Of a stretch of 44,464 nt of DNA, positions 30,071 through 39,635 are shown piece after piece. The first letter of the stretch is position 1; each line of letters starts with the position of its first letter. This DNA comes from Enterobacter sp. (GTDB lineage: Bacteria; Pseudomonadota; Gammaproteobacteria; Enterobacterales; Enterobacteriaceae). Under the pieces are notes generated by a model. It saw only the letters and a list, made by a program, of their open reading frames with translations. It had not been told where the DNA came from and searched no databases. The DNA lies in the NCBI GenBank assembly GCA_022649305.1, contig JALCNW010000032.1, forward strand, positions 1 through 44,464. Direction: 5' to 3'. A program made the position numbers and the translations under genes.

Positions 30071-30157
30071 TCAGTTGCCAAACAAGCAGGACTACTGAGA
30101 TAATTTTCAGTCTGACTCTCGCACTATCGCATATGAGGTTTCAGTTCATGTCCTGCT
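30071..30157 (+). other. Possible structured leader upstream of aroK
   Basis: AGCAGGAC (30085-30092) is an exact complement of GTCCTGCT (30150-30157). Just inside it, ACTGA (30094-30098) can pair with TCAGT at 30141-30145, but also with TCAGT at 30107-30111 or 30071-30075. The region would lie in the 5' leader if the promoter at 29970-29998 is used. No known riboswitch class was recognised. Confidence 0.35.
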
Positions 30158-30218
30158 ACGCCAAGTTTTTGCGAAGCGGGGATTACCATTAACGAATAGT
30201 CTTAGTAGTACCGAAAAA

Positions 30219-30740
30219 ATGGCAGAGAAACGCAATATCTTTCTGGTTGGGCCTATGGGTGCCGGCAAAAGCACTATTGGGCGTCAGTTAGCTCAACAAC
30301 TCAATATGGAATTTTACGATTCTGATCAAGAGATTGAGAAACGAACCGGAGCTGATGTGGGCTGGGTCTTCGATGTAGAAGGCGAAGAAGGTTTCCGTGA
30401 CCGAGAAGAAAAAGTTATCAATGAACTTACGGAAAAACAGGGCATTGTGCTGGCTACTGGCGGCGGCTCTGTAAAATCTCGCGAAACTCGTAACCGTCTC
30501 TCCGCCCGAGGCGTTGTGGTCTATCTTGAGACGACCATTGAAAAACAGCTGGCACGTACGCAGCGTGATAAAAAGCGCCCGTTACTGCAAGTTGAAACGC
30601 CTCCTCGCGAAGTTCTGGAAGCATTGGCCGGCGAACGCAATCCTATGTATGAGGAAATTGCCGACGTGACCATTCGTACTGATGATCAAAGCGCTAAAGT
30701 GGTTGCAAACCAGATTATTAACATGCTGGAAAGCAACTGA
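30219..30740 (+). CDS. aroK: Shikimate kinase 1
   Basis: The 173-residue protein has the E. coli length. It phosphorylates shikimate at the 3-hydroxyl with ATP in aromatic amino acid synthesis. The P-loop is GPMGAGKS at 11-18; DSDQEIE (about 32-38) binds shikimate and Mg2+; [11 protein letters not shown] and the LID arginine in RDKKRPLL are present. The ATG lacks a good Shine-Dalgarno sequence (GTACCGAAAAA precedes it). It is the first gene of the dam operon, and aroB, also in the shikimate pathway, follows 57 bp on. Confidence 0.98.
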   Translation: MAEKRNIFLVGPMGAGKSTIGRQLAQQLNMEFYDSDQEIEKRTGADVGWVFDVEGEEGFRDREEKVINELTEKQGIVLATGGGSVKSRETRNRLSARGVVVYLETTIEKQLARTQRDKKRPLLQVETPPREVLEALAGERNPMYEEIADVTIRTDDQSAKVVANQIINMLESN

Positions 30741-30797
30741 TTCTGGCTTTACATACACTCGCCTGCGGGTAAAAGCATTTAAGGTGGATGTCGCGTC

Positions 30798-31886
30798 ATG
30801 GAGAGGATTACAGTTACTCTCGGGGAACGTAGTTACCCTATCACCATCGCGGCTGGATTGTTTAACGACCCAGCTTCCTTCTTACCACTGAAAGCGGGTG
30901 ACCAGGCAATGTTGGTCACCAATGAGACTCTGGCTCCGCTTTATCTCGACAAAATTCGTCATTTGCTGGAACAAGCAGGTGTGAATGTCGACAGTGTGAT
31001 TTTGCCTGATGGCGAGCAGTATAAAAGCCTGGCGGTGCTTGACACCGTCTTTACCGCACTACTGCAAAAACCGCATGGTCGTGATACTACACTGCTCGCC
31101 TTAGGCGGTGGTGTTGTTGGCGATCTTACGGGTTTTGCTGCGGCGAGCTACCAACGCGGTGTTCGCTTTATTCAAGTTCCTACGACCCTGCTGTCGCAGG
31201 TCGATTCTTCGGTTGGTGGCAAAACAGCCGTCAACCATCCGCTTGGCAAAAATATGATTGGCGCTTTCTACCAGCCCGCATCGGTGGTGGTGGATCTCGA
31301 CTGTCTAAACACGCTGCCGAAGCGTGAACTGGCCTCCGGGCTGGCTGAAGTGATCAAGTACGGCATTATTCTGGACAGCGCGTTCTTTAACTGGCTGGAA
31401 GAGAATATGGATGCGCTGCTAAGCCTTGATGGTAACGCGCTGGCTTACTGCATCCGTCGTTGTTGTGAGCTGAAAGCAGAAGTTGTCGCAGCCGACGAGC
31501 GTGAAACCGGCTTACGTGCTTTACTGAATCTGGGGCACACGTTTGGCCATGCCATTGAAGCTGAAATGGGTTATGGCAACTGGCTTCATGGCGAAGCAGT
31601 GGCGGCGGGCATGGTGATGGCCGCTCGCACATCAGAACGCCTGGGTCAGTTTAAGAAAGAAGAGACTCAGCGCATCATTACGCTGCTTGAGCGTGCGGGT
31701 TTACCGGTTACGGGCCCACGTGAAATGTCTGCGCAGGCGTATTTACCTCACATGATGCGCGATAAAAAAGTATTGGCTGGCGAGATGCGCCTGGTGCTCC
31801 CGCTTGCTATAGGGAAGAGTGAAGTACGCGGCGGAGTGTCGCATGATGTCGTTCTTGGCGCGATTGCTGACTGTCAGCAGGCGTAA
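30798..31886 (+). CDS. aroB: 3-dehydroquinate synthase
   Basis: The 362-residue protein has the E. coli length. It converts DAHP to 3-dehydroquinate using bound NAD+ and a divalent metal (Zn or Co), the second shikimate-pathway step. The NAD-binding GGGVVGD lies at 103-109, VDSSVGGKT at about 135-143, and metal-binding histidines lie in [10 protein letters not shown] and [11 protein letters not shown]. It follows aroK by 57 bp in the same transcription unit. The gap to damX contains a hairpin. Confidence 0.98.
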   Translation: MERITVTLGERSYPITIAAGLFNDPASFLPLKAGDQAMLVTNETLAPLYLDKIRHLLEQAGVNVDSVILPDGEQYKSLAVLDTVFTALLQKPHGRDTTLLALGGGVVGDLTGFAAASYQRGVRFIQVPTTLLSQVDSSVGGKTAVNHPLGKNMIGAFYQPASVVVDLDCLNTLPKRELASGLAEVIKYGIILDSAFFNWLEENMDALLSLDGNALAYCIRRCCELKAEVVAADERETGLRALLNLGHTFGHAIEAEMGYGNWLHGEAVAAGMVMAARTSERLGQFKKEETQRIITLLERAGLPVTGPREMSAQAYLPHMMRDKKVLAGEMRLVLPLAIGKSEVRGGVSHDVVLGAIADCQQA

Positions 31887-31902
31887 CAACTAGAAAGGTC
31901 AG

Positions 31903-31920
31903 GCTGTCGTAAAAGACAGC
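31903..31920 (+). terminator. Hairpin between aroB and damX
   Basis: GCTGTC (31903-31908) pairs with GACAGC (31915-31920) around a GTAAAA loop, 17 bp after the aroB stop. Only a weak T-rich stretch follows (TAATTTGCTT). It may attenuate or process the operon transcript rather than end it. Confidence 0.4.
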
Positions 31921-31978
31921 TAATTTGCTTCAGGTGACATGCAACGTCGTAAGCATGAGCCTTTGAGTGGGGTGTTAA

Positions 31979-33280
31979 ATGGATGAATTCAAACCAGAAG
32001 ACGAGCTGAAACCCGATCCCAGCGATCGTCGTACTGGTCGTACTCGTCAATCTTCAGAACGTGATAATGAGCCACAAATCAACTTTGATGATGTTGATTT
32101 AGACGCTGACGATCGTCGCCCTCCACGTAGCCGCAATGCGCGTGATGAGCGAGAAGAAGAGGTTTACGAGTCGGATGATGATTCAATGGACGAAGAGCCT
32201 GTAGAGCCTCGCCCTCGCAAACGTAAAAAAGTGGTGGCCAAAAAACCAGCCTCTCGTCAGTACATCATGATGGGACTTGGCGTCTTTGTGCTGCTGCTGT
32301 TGATTATTGGCATCGGCTCTGCGCTGAAAGCACCATCAACGAATTCAAATGAACCAACGGCGTCTGCCGAAAAGAGTATTGCTCTTTCGGGTAACGATGC
32401 TGCGGATCAAGCTAACGGCGCGCAGCCTGCGCCGGGCGCGACGTCTGCCGAACAGACCGCGGGTAATCCTGCGAATGCGCCGCAGGAAGTCTCGCTGCCG
32501 CCAGTTTCCTCAACACCGACTCAGGGTCAGGCAATGACCACCCCTGAAGGTCAGCAGCGTGTAGAGGTTCAGGGCGATCTTAACAATGCGCTGACCCAGC
32601 CGCAGAGCCAGGAGCAGGTGAACAACGTGGTGGCTAACTCCACGCTGCCAACTGAACCTGCAACCGTGGCACCGATTCGCGGTGGCAATGCCCAGCCGCA
32701 AACCGCTGCAACGGAAACTAAGCCGCGTCAGACACAAACTCAAACAGCGACGCCGCGTCCGGAACGCAAGCAGACAGTGATTGAGCCTAAGCGCGAAACC
32801 AAACCGCAGACTGTTGCGAAAGCGCCTGAAGCGAAACCCGTTTCTCAGCCTAAGCAGACCGAAACGGCCGTTGTAAGTACGCCAGCTAAAGCGCCAGTCG
32901 CTACGGCAACTGCGCCGAAGGCAACAACGACGGCACCCACTGCTACAGCGGCTCCTGCTGCGACGACTTCCGGCAGTGCGGCAGCTAAGTCTGCAGGTAA
33001 CGTCGGTTCGTTGAAGTCTGCGCCATCCAACAACTACACGCTTCAGCTGAGCAGTTCGTCTAACTACGACAACCTGAACAACTGGGCGAAAAAATCGAAT
33101 CTGAAAAACTATGTGGTTTATCAGTCGACGCGTAACGGACAGCCTTGGTACGTGCTGGTAAGCGGTGTTTACGCTTCTAAAGACGAAGCTAAGCGCGCTG
33201 TTTCTACGTTACCTGCTGATGTTCAAGCGAAGAACCCATGGGCGAAACCGATTCATCAGGTTCAGGCCGATTTGAAGTAA
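31979..33280 (+). CDS. damX: Cell division protein DamX (SPOR domain)
   Basis: The 433-residue bitopic membrane protein has a charged cytoplasmic region (1-90, very rich in D, E and R), one membrane segment (about 95-116), a long periplasmic linker (about 117-350) rich in A, T, P and Q, and a C-terminal SPOR domain starting at NYTLQLSS (352). SPOR domains bind glycan strands stripped of stem peptides at the septum. DamX joins the divisome and influences division and bile resistance. It is a few residues longer than E. coli DamX (428), probably in the linker. It lies between aroB and dam. Confidence 0.97.
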   Translation: MDEFKPEDELKPDPSDRRTGRTRQSSERDNEPQINFDDVDLDADDRRPPRSRNARDEREEEVYESDDDSMDEEPVEPRPRKRKKVVAKKPASRQYIMMGLGVFVLLLLIIGIGSALKAPSTNSNEPTASAEKSIALSGNDAADQANGAQPAPGATSAEQTAGNPANAPQEVSLPPVSSTPTQGQAMTTPEGQQRVEVQGDLNNALTQPQSQEQVNNVVANSTLPTEPATVAPIRGGNAQPQTAATETKPRQTQTQTATPRPERKQTVIEPKRETKPQTVAKAPEAKPVSQPKQTETAVVSTPAKAPVATATAPKATTTAPTATAAPAATTSGSAAAKSAGNVGSLKSAPSNNYTLQLSSSSNYDNLNNWAKKSNLKNYVVYQSTRNGQPWYVLVSGVYASKDEAKRAVSTLPADVQAKNPWAKPIHQVQADLK

Positions 33281-33347
33281 TGTATAAAGCGCAGGTTGCT
33301 GTCGGAGCTTTCTCCACAGCCGGAGAAGGTGTAATCAGTCAGTCAGC

Positions 33348-34163
33348 ATGAAAAAAAATCGCGCTTTTCTAAAATGGGCGGGGGGAAAATTCCCCCTGCT
33401 CGACGATATTAAAAAACACCTGCCGAATGGCGAGTGTCTTATCGAGCCCTTCGTGGGCGCAGGGTCTGTGTTTCTCAATACCGACTTTTCTCGCTATATC
33501 CTCGCGGATATCAACAGCGATCTTATTAGCCTCTATAACATCGTCAAACTGCGTACCGACGAATACGTCGAAGAAGCGCGTAAGCTCTTCACGCCTGAGA
33601 CGAACCAGTCGGATGTTTACTACCAGTTTCGCGTCGAGTTTAACCAAAGCCAGGATCCTTTCCGGCGGGCGTTGTTATTCTTGTACCTGAACCGACATGG
33701 TTACAATGGCCTGTGCCGGTATAATCTGCGTGGGGAATTTAACGTGCCTTTTGGTCGCTATAAGCGTCCTTACTTCCCGCAGGCGGAGTTGTACCACTTT
33801 GCTGAAAAGGCGCAGAATGCGCTTTTCATCTGTGAGTCTTATGCCGATAGCATGGCGCGAGCAGACAACAATTCGGTCGTGTACTGCGATCCTCCGTATG
33901 CTCCGCTGACGGCAACGGCAAACTTTACGGCATATCACACCAACAGTTTCAATTTGAAAGAGCAGGTACATTTGGCAGAAATTGCCGAAGGCCTTGTGAA
34001 CAGGCGTATTCCCGTGCTGATTTCTAATCATGATACGGTGATGACGCGAGAGTGGTATCAGTTAGCGACCAAACTGCATGTCGTCAAAGTTCGGCGCAGC
34101 ATCAGCAGCAATGGCGGCACACGTAAGAAGGTGGACGAACTGCTGGCTCTTTATCGCCCCTGA
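33348..34163 (+). CDS. dam: DNA adenine methylase Dam
   Basis: The 271-residue N6-adenine methyltransferase acts on GATC. The AdoMet motif FVGAGS is at 35-40 and the catalytic DPPY at 181-184; MKKNRAFLKWAGGK at the N-terminus is diagnostic. It serves mismatch-repair strand marking, SeqA/DnaA timing and gene regulation. It ends at LLALYRP, whereas E. coli Dam (278 residues) as I recall it carries a further GVVSPAKK. After the TGA here the frame still reads AVSPAGKH, so the tail appears to have been removed by one stop-creating change. The core is intact and activity is expected. rpe follows 41 bp on. Confidence 0.97.
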   Translation: MKKNRAFLKWAGGKFPLLDDIKKHLPNGECLIEPFVGAGSVFLNTDFSRYILADINSDLISLYNIVKLRTDEYVEEARKLFTPETNQSDVYYQFRVEFNQSQDPFRRALLFLYLNRHGYNGLCRYNLRGEFNVPFGRYKRPYFPQAELYHFAEKAQNALFICESYADSMARADNNSVVYCDPPYAPLTATANFTAYHTNSFNLKEQVHLAEIAEGLVNRRIPVLISNHDTVMTREWYQLATKLHVVKVRRSISSNGGTRKKVDELLALYRP

Positions 34164-34204
34164 GCCGTTTCGCCCGCCGGTAAACACATTTCAAGGAGAT
34201 GCGG

Positions 34205-34882
34205 ATGAAACAGTTTTTGATTGCTCCCTCAATTTTGTCAGCCGACTTTGCCCGTCTGGGCGAAGATACGGCTAACGCCCTGGCGGCCGGTGCAGACGTG
34301 GTTCATTTCGATGTGATGGATAACCACTACGTTCCGAATCTGACCATCGGTCCGATGGTGCTAAAAGCATTACGTAACTATGGAATCACGGCACCGATTG
34401 ACGTTCATCTGATGGTCAAACCGGTCGATCGCATCGTGCCTGATTTCGCCGCCGCCGGTGCCAGCATCATTACCTTCCATCCTGAAGCCTCCGAGCATGT
34501 CGATCGCACGTTGCAGCTCATCAAAGAAAATGGCTGTAAAGCGGGGCTGGTCTTTAACCCCGCGACATCGCTGAGCTATCTTGACTACGTGATGGACAAG
34601 CTGGACGTGATTCTGCTGATGTCCGTCAACCCAGGCTTCGGTGGGCAATCCTTTATCCCACAAACGCTGGATAAGCTGCGCGAAGTACGCCGTCGTATTG
34701 ATGAATCTGGCTATGATATTCGTCTCGAAGTGGATGGCGGCGTTAAGGTCAATAACATCGGTGAAATCGCTGCTGCTGGCGCAGATATGTTCGTGGCAGG
34801 CTCGGCAATCTTCGATCAGCCGGATTATAAAAAAGTCATTGATGAAATGCGCGGTGAACTGGCAAAGGTAAGTCATGAATAA
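34205..34882 (+). CDS. rpe: Ribulose-phosphate 3-epimerase
   Basis: The 225-residue protein has the E. coli length when started at ATG 34205. AAGGAG (34193-34198) is correctly spaced for this start and abuts the alternative in-frame ATG at 34199. It is a TIM-barrel enzyme that interconverts D-ribulose 5-phosphate and D-xylulose 5-phosphate in the pentose phosphate pathway. Metal ligands and acid/base residues are visible: His34 and Asp36 in VHFDVMDN, His68 in DVHLMV, and Asp177 in EVDGG. Its end overlaps gph by 8 bp (34875-34882). Confidence 0.98.
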   Translation: MKQFLIAPSILSADFARLGEDTANALAAGADVVHFDVMDNHYVPNLTIGPMVLKALRNYGITAPIDVHLMVKPVDRIVPDFAAAGASIITFHPEASEHVDRTLQLIKENGCKAGLVFNPATSLSYLDYVMDKLDVILLMSVNPGFGGQSFIPQTLDKLREVRRRIDESGYDIRLEVDGGVKVNNIGEIAAAGADMFVAGSAIFDQPDYKKVIDEMRGELAKVSHE

Positions 34883-35636
34883 ATTGCAGGCAATTCGAGG
34901 GGTAGCGTTCGACCTCGATGGTACGCTGGTCGACAGCGCGCCGGGTTTAACCAGCGCCGTCGATCGGGCGCTGTATGCGCTTGAGTTGCCCGTTGCGGGT
35001 GAAGATCGTGTCATCACCTGGATTGGTAATGGCGCTGACGTACTCATGGAGCGGGCGCTTACTTGGGCTCGTCAAGAGCGAGCCATTCTGCGTTCCTCTC
35101 AGGGTAAACCTGGCGTGGATCATGCTGATATCCCGCAGGATGAGCAATTGCGCCTTCTGCGTAAGTTATTCCACCGCTACTATGAAGAGACCGTGGAAGA
35201 GGGCAGTTTCCTGTTCCCGGACGTGGTGGAAACTTTACGCGCGCTGCATGCTAAAGGGATGCCGCTTGCGCTGGTGACTAACAAGCCTACGCCATTTGTT
35301 GCGCCCCTGCTGGAAGCGCTGGATATCGCGAAGTATTTTTCCGTTATCGTCGGTGGCGATGATGTGCAGAACAAAAAGCCACACCCGGAACCCATCCTGT
35401 TAGTGGCAGGAAAATTATCCTTAACGCCTGAACAGCTGCTCTTTGTCGGTGATTCGCGTAATGATATTCTGGCCGCTAAAGCCGCAGGATCACCTTCTGT
35501 CGGCTTAACCTATGGCTACAACTACGGTGAATCCATCACGCTAAGTGAGCCGGACGTGGTGTTCGATAGCTTTAAAGATTTATTGCCCGCACTTGGGCTT
35601 TCGCACAGTGAAAATCAGGAATCGAAAAATGACTAA
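34875..35636 (+). CDS. gph: Phosphoglycolate phosphatase
   Basis: The 253-residue HAD hydrolase (E. coli 252) has motif I DLDGTLVD with Asp13 and Asp15, motif II LVTNKPT, motif III Lys in NKKPHPEP and motif IV GDSRND. It dephosphorylates 2-phosphoglycolate, produced in E. coli mainly by repair of DNA 3'-phosphoglycolate ends. Its start lies inside rpe and its end overlaps trpS by 8 bp (35629-35636), so the three genes are tightly coupled. Confidence 0.97.
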   Translation: MNKLQAIRGVAFDLDGTLVDSAPGLTSAVDRALYALELPVAGEDRVITWIGNGADVLMERALTWARQERAILRSSQGKPGVDHADIPQDEQLRLLRKLFHRYYEETVEEGSFLFPDVVETLRALHAKGMPLALVTNKPTPFVAPLLEALDIAKYFSVIVGGDDVQNKKPHPEPILLVAGKLSLTPEQLLFVGDSRNDILAAKAAGSPSVGLTYGYNYGESITLSEPDVVFDSFKDLLPALGLSHSENQESKND

Positions 35637-36633
35637 GCCCATCGTTTTTAGTGGCGCACAGCCTTCAGGTGAATTAACCATTGGTAACTACATGGGTGCG
35701 CTGCGTCAGTGGGTTAGCATGCAGGATGACTATCACTGCATCTACTGCATCGTAGATTTGCATGCGATAACGGCGCGCCAGGATCCTGAGAAGCTGCGTA
35801 AAGCTACGCTGGATACGCTGGCGCTTTACCTGGCCTGCGGTATCGATCCTGAGAAAAGCACTATCTTTGTCCAGTCTCACGTGCCGGAACACGCGCAGCT
35901 GGGCTGGGCATTGAACTGCTACACCTATTTTGGTGAGCTGAGCCGCATGACTCAGTTCAAAGATAAGTCCGCTCGTTATTCCGAGAACATAAATGCCGGG
36001 CTGTTTGATTATCCGGTACTGATGGCGGCAGACATTCTGCTGTACCAGACCAATCAGGTTCCGGTTGGCGAAGACCAGAAACAGCACCTGGAGCTGAGCC
36101 GTGATATCGCGCAGCGCTTCAATGCAATTTATGGTGACGTCTTCAAAGTGCCTGAGCCGTTCATTCCGAAATCAGGTGCACGCGTGATGTCCCTGCTTGA
36201 GCCGACCAAAAAGATGTCCAAGTCTGACGATAACCGCAATAACGTTATCGGCCTGCTGGAAGATCCGAAAGCGGTGGTCAAGAAGTTGAAACGTGCGGTC
36301 ACTGACTCCGATGAGCCGCCAGTGGTGCGTTACGACGTGCAGAATAAAGCGGGCGTGTCGAACCTGCTGGATATCCTTTCCGGTGTCACCGGTCAGAGCA
36401 TTCCTGAGCTGGAACAGCATTTCGAAGGCAAGATGTATGGTCACCTGAAAGGCGAAGTCGCTGACGCCGTATCCGGCATGCTGGTGGAGTTACAGGAGCG
36501 CTATAACCGTTTCCGTAATGACGAAGCCTTCCTGCAACAGGTGATGAGAGACGGGGCGGAAAAAGCCAGCGCGCGCGCGTCTGAAACGCTGAAAGCGGTG
36601 TATGAAGCGATTGGTTTTGTGGCTAAGCCTTAA
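35629..36633 (+). CDS. trpS: Tryptophan--tRNA ligase
   Basis: The 334-residue protein has the E. coli length when started at ATG 35629 (AGGA about 8 bases upstream); the longer in-frame start at 35545 lies inside gph. It is a class Ic aminoacyl-tRNA synthetase. The HIGH-like motif is TIGN at 17-20 and the KMSKS loop is at 195-199. It charges tRNA-Trp with tryptophan. It is the last gene of the aroK-to-trpS operon and is followed by a strong terminator. Confidence 0.98.
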   Translation: MTKPIVFSGAQPSGELTIGNYMGALRQWVSMQDDYHCIYCIVDLHAITARQDPEKLRKATLDTLALYLACGIDPEKSTIFVQSHVPEHAQLGWALNCYTYFGELSRMTQFKDKSARYSENINAGLFDYPVLMAADILLYQTNQVPVGEDQKQHLELSRDIAQRFNAIYGDVFKVPEPFIPKSGARVMSLLEPTKKMSKSDDNRNNVIGLLEDPKAVVKKLKRAVTDSDEPPVVRYDVQNKAGVSNLLDILSGVTGQSIPELEQHFEGKMYGHLKGEVADAVSGMLVELQERYNRFRNDEAFLQQVMRDGAEKASARASETLKAVYEAIGFVAKP

Positions 36634-36647
36634 TTAGCATCACATAT

Positions 36648-36676
36648 AAAAAAACCGGGAAATTCCCGGTTTTTTT
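36648..36676. terminator. Bidirectional terminator between trpS and yhfL
   Basis: A 13-bp stem (36648-36660 with 36664-36676) has a CCGGG core, an AAT loop and A/T-run flanks. It ends the dam operon on the + strand and yhfL on the minus strand. Confidence 0.93.
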
Positions 36677-36691
36677 ATGCCTGCAAAAAGC

Positions 36692-36862
36692 TTACTGCTG
36701 TGCTGCTGGACCGCAACCACCGATGATCTTAGAAATCGAGATCGCCGGGTGCAGAAGGTAATCGTAACTGCAATTGTTTTTAGTGTTCTGAACGTGACCT
36801 GTACACGCGGTCAGGGTCGATAACATACCCACTACAAGAGCGGCCTTTGCCAGTTTAAACAT
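36692..36862 (-). CDS. yhfL: Small lipoprotein YhfL
   Basis: The 56-residue protein compares with 55 in E. coli. Start at ATG 36862 (AAGGAAAG upstream) is preferred over the in-frame start at 36904, which would add 14 residues before the signal peptide. A lipoprotein signal peptide (MFKLAKAALVVGMLSTLTAC) has lipobox LTAC. The mature part is about 37 residues, with NCSYDYLLHP and GGCGP supplying two further cysteines. Its function is unknown; it is a conserved enterobacterial orphan between trpS and cysG. The residue after the lipidated Cys is Thr, not Asp, which predicts outer-membrane sorting. Confidence 0.88.
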   Translation of the reverse strand: MFKLAKAALVVGMLSTLTACTGHVQNTKNNCSYDYLLHPAISISKIIGGCGPAAQQ

Positions 36863-36965
36863 ACTCTTTCCTTGTCTTTGACAAACTTTCTTTGGATGTA
36901 ACACGAGGGAATAAATGGAAAAGATCCATTTCGCGGGAGGTATGTTAACGACAGGCGTAAGAAGG

Positions 36966-36989
36966 GAGTAGTCCAGTTAAGGACTACTC
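36966..36989 (-). terminator. Probable terminator of the nirBDC-cysG operon
   Basis: A perfect 9-bp stem, GAGTAGTCC (36966-36974) with GGACTACTC (36981-36989), lies 27 bp past the cysG stop. On the minus strand it is followed by CCTTCTT rather than a clean T run, so efficiency may be moderate. Confidence 0.65.
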
Positions 36990-37015
36990 TTAATAAGGGT
37001 ATTGTGCGGGGGGAA

Positions 37016-38389
37016 TTAGTGGTTCGAGAACCAGTTTAGCTTTTCACGCAGCTCGACGACGCGACCGACAATGATGAGCGCAGGGCTTTCTACCTGTTGC
37101 GCCAGTTCTCCAAGCTGAGTGAGCACGCCGCTAACGACACGCTGTGTAATGGCCGTACCATTCTCAACCAGGGCAACGGGCATATCGTCATTCATGCCGT
37201 GTTCAAGTAGTTTTGCCTGGATCGTGGTGGCCTGATTCAGCCCCATATAGAATACCAGGGTTTGTTTTTCTGCTGCCAGATTGTGCCAGTCAAGCTCGCT
37301 GCCTGTTTTCAGGTGGCCCGTCACCAGGCGAACGCTTTGCGCGTAGTCGCGATGGGTCAGTGGAATACCTGAATAAGCAGAACAGCCAGAGGCTGCAGTA
37401 ATGCCTGGCACCACGGAGAACGGAATGCCCGCGTTGCACAGGGTTTCTAGCTCCTCGCCGCCCCGCCCGAAAATAAAGGGATCGCCGCCTTTCAGACGCA
37501 CCACTCGCTTCCCTTTTTGCGCTTCGCGCAGCAGGATTTGGTTAATCTCCTCCTGCGGAACGCAGTGGTAGCCCGCGCGTTTTCCGACAAAGATACGGTC
37601 CGCGTCGCGACGGACCAGATTCATGATGTCATCAGAGACCAGTCGGTCGTAAACCACAATGTCTGCCTGCTGAATTTGCTGTAGGCCTTTAAGCGTTAAC
37701 AAACCAGCGTCTCCCGGTCCTGCGCCCACCAGCACCACTTCACCGCGAAGGTCTAGCGGTTCGCTCAACAGGCGTTCGGTTGTCTCTTCGACGGCCTTTT
37801 GGTCCTGATTTGCCAGCGACTGCGCCAGACGGTCATTGACGAAGAATTTTTCCCAGAAACGACGGCGCTCGCCAACCGTCCCGAAGGTTTGCTTCACCCG
37901 GGCGCGGAGTTGCCCTGCATACTGTGCAACCTGCCCTAGATGCTGGGGCAGTATGGATTCGAGCTTCTCGCGTAATAAACGTGCCAGCACTGGCGAAGTG
38001 CCGCCAGATGAGATTGCCACCATCAACGGTGAGCGATCGATAATCGACGGCATGATAAAGCTGGCTTCTTTTGGCGCATCGACCACGTTGCAGAAAATAC
38101 GACGGATTTCGCAGGCATCGCTAACGCGCTGGTTAACTTCATCGTCATCCGTGGCGGCAATGGTCAACCAGCAGGTATCAAGCAGGGTTTCGTTAAATTC
38201 ACCCTGCACAAGGGTCAGCATCCCTTCCTTCGCCCATACGGTAAACTGTGGGTCGAAGGCGAGGGCGTTTACGGTCAGTCGGGCACCTGCCTCTAACAGC
38301 AGTCGTGCTTTGCGTTCAGCCACATCCCCACCGCCTACAAGCAGGCAGTCGCGATGACGTAATTGACAGAAAATCGGCAGGTGATTCAC
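37016..38389 (-). CDS. cysG: Siroheme synthase CysG
   Basis: The 457-residue protein has the E. coli length when started at GTG 38389, with GAGGT upstream in the 11-bp gap from nirC. The open frame continues upstream to 38530 inside nirC, but that does not align. The N-terminal half (CysG-B) is the NAD-dependent precorrin-2 dehydrogenase and ferrochelatase, with catalytic Asp104 and Ser128 (phosphorylated in Salmonella). The C-terminal half (CysG-A, from about 215, [18 protein letters not shown]) is the SAM uroporphyrinogen III methyltransferase. It makes siroheme for NirB and for sulfite reductase. It is the last gene of the nir operon. Confidence 0.97.
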   Translation of the reverse strand: MNHLPIFCQLRHRDCLLVGGGDVAERKARLLLEAGARLTVNALAFDPQFTVWAKEGMLTLVQGEFNETLLDTCWLTIAATDDDEVNQRVSDACEIRRIFCNVVDAPKEASFIMPSIIDRSPLMVAISSGGTSPVLARLLREKLESILPQHLGQVAQYAGQLRARVKQTFGTVGERRRFWEKFFVNDRLAQSLANQDQKAVEETTERLLSEPLDLRGEVVLVGAGPGDAGLLTLKGLQQIQQADIVVYDRLVSDDIMNLVRRDADRIFVGKRAGYHCVPQEEINQILLREAQKGKRVVRLKGGDPFIFGRGGEELETLCNAGIPFSVVPGITAASGCSAYSGIPLTHRDYAQSVRLVTGHLKTGSELDWHNLAAEKQTLVFYMGLNQATTIQAKLLEHGMNDDMPVALVENGTAITQRVVSGVLTQLGELAQQVESPALIIVGRVVELREKLNWFSNH

Positions 38390-38400
38390 GACATTACCTC

Positions 38401-39210
38401 TTAAGAATTGGCTTTCGCCTGTGCAGTTGCGATGGTTACTGGAGTCGGACGCTCCGCTTTCGGAGTAGCATACCAGTATCCTAAGCCCATAAATACTGCA
38501 CCCGAAAGGGTATTGCCCAGGGTTACCCACAACAGATTATGTCCAATACCGGAAAGGGTATAAGCCTCGCTGTGATGACCGAACCAGGAGAGGGCAAAAA
38601 GGGTCATGTTGGCAACGGAGTGCTCGTAGCCGGAGGCGATAAACGCCAGCAAACACCACCAGATAGCGATGAACTTCGCGGCACCTTCCGTACGGATTGC
38701 CATCCAGATTGCCAGGCAAACCAGCCAGTTACACAGCACACCTTTAAAGAACAGCACCATCGCAGGCTGCGTGGTTTTTGCCAGCGCAACGGTATGCACG
38801 ATGCTGGTGTCAATCGGTAGCAGCCCGCCGCCGCCCCAGCTATACAGCAAAGCAACGAACACTGACCCCAATAAATTCCCAACCCAGGTTTGCGGAAGAA
38901 TTGCCCACATCTGCCCCTGGCTGATGGTCCCGGCTTTAACGCCCAGCGTCAGGAACATGGTGTGACCGGTAAAAAGTTCAGAACCGGCGATAATCACCAG
39001 CGTTAAGGCGATGCCAAAGGTCGCCCCCATCACCAGCGGACGAATTGACGGGTCGAGCAGATTACCGAGAGTGAAAATTAAAATAATCCCCAGGCCAACA
39101 TAGGCCCCCGCCATGGCGGAACTGACCCAAAAACCAAGAGGATTATTTTTGCTGAGGCGTGCGATGCGCGCAGCGTTAGCCGCACACTTATTAATGGTGT
39201 CTGCAAACAT
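38401..39210 (-). CDS. nirC: Nitrite transporter NirC
   Basis: The 269-residue protein (E. coli 268) belongs to the formate-nitrite transporter family, a pentamer of six-helix subunits in the inner membrane. Typical features are the N-terminal amphipathic helix, the omega-loop region near LFTGHTMFL and the conserved NWLVCLAIW helix. It moves nitrite in (and probably out), supplying NirBD. It is separated from nirD by 98 bp with a hairpin, and from cysG by 11 bp. Translation starts at ATG 39210. Confidence 0.97.
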   Translation of the reverse strand: MFADTINKCAANAARIARLSKNNPLGFWVSSAMAGAYVGLGIILIFTLGNLLDPSIRPLVMGATFGIALTLVIIAGSELFTGHTMFLTLGVKAGTISQGQMWAILPQTWVGNLLGSVFVALLYSWGGGGLLPIDTSIVHTVALAKTTQPAMVLFFKGVLCNWLVCLAIWMAIRTEGAAKFIAIWWCLLAFIASGYEHSVANMTLFALSWFGHHSEAYTLSGIGHNLLWVTLGNTLSGAVFMGLGYWYATPKAERPTPVTIATAQAKANS

Positions 39211-39279
39211 GTGATTACCCGTAAGTTTTTAAAATATAAATAGAAAAAATGAAAAATAAAATAACGACCTGGATAAAAC

Positions 39280-39304
39280 AATGGGAGGCATTGCGCCTCC
39301 CATT
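39280..39304. terminator. Hairpin between nirD and nirC
   Basis: AATGGGAGGC (39280-39289) pairs perfectly with GCCTCCCATT (39295-39304). On the minus strand it ends five bases after the nirD stop and is followed by a T-rich stretch (GTTTTATCC). It could partially terminate or stabilise nirBD mRNA, giving less nirC-cysG than nirBD. Confidence 0.6.
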
Positions 39305-39308
39305 ACGA

Positions 39309-39635
39309 TTAACCTCTCAGCTGCACGTTGCCGTCTTTTACACGCACGTCGTAGTGTTTCACGGAGTGGCTTTCATCTTCCATGCAGTGTCCGTCGCTTA
39401 AACGGAAACGCTGTTTTTTCAGTGGGCTAGCCACCCACAGTTCGCCCTGGTGCTCCGCGATCAAGCCGCGAGACAGCACGCTGGCTTCAAAGAACGGGTC
39501 AATATTGCTGATGGCAAAAACCTGCTCATCGTGGCGAGGACGGAAGATAGCAACATGCTCTTTACCCAGCAGCGCGCAAACGCCAGTGGCGGGAATGATG
39601 TCGTTAATTTTGCAGATATTTACCCACTGGCTCAT
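39309..39635 (-). CDS. nirD: Nitrite reductase (NADH) small subunit
   Basis: The 108-residue protein has the E. coli length. It has a Rieske-type fold but lacks the CxH and CxxH cluster ligands, as in other enteric NirD proteins, so it probably has a structural or assembly role in the NirBD complex. Its start overlaps the nirB stop by 4 bases (39632-39635), so translation is coupled and stoichiometry linked. Confidence 0.97.
   Translation of the reverse strand: MSQWVNICKINDIIPATGVCALLGKEHVAIFRPRHDEQVFAISNIDPFFEASVLSRGLIAEHQGELWVASPLKKQRFRLSDGHCMEDESHSVKHYDVRVKDGNVQLRG

Noticed and set aside
38390-38530. N-terminal extension of cysG into nirC
   Set aside because: The extension lacks similarity to siroheme synthase; GTG 38389 with GAGGT upstream gives the exact E. 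coli length.
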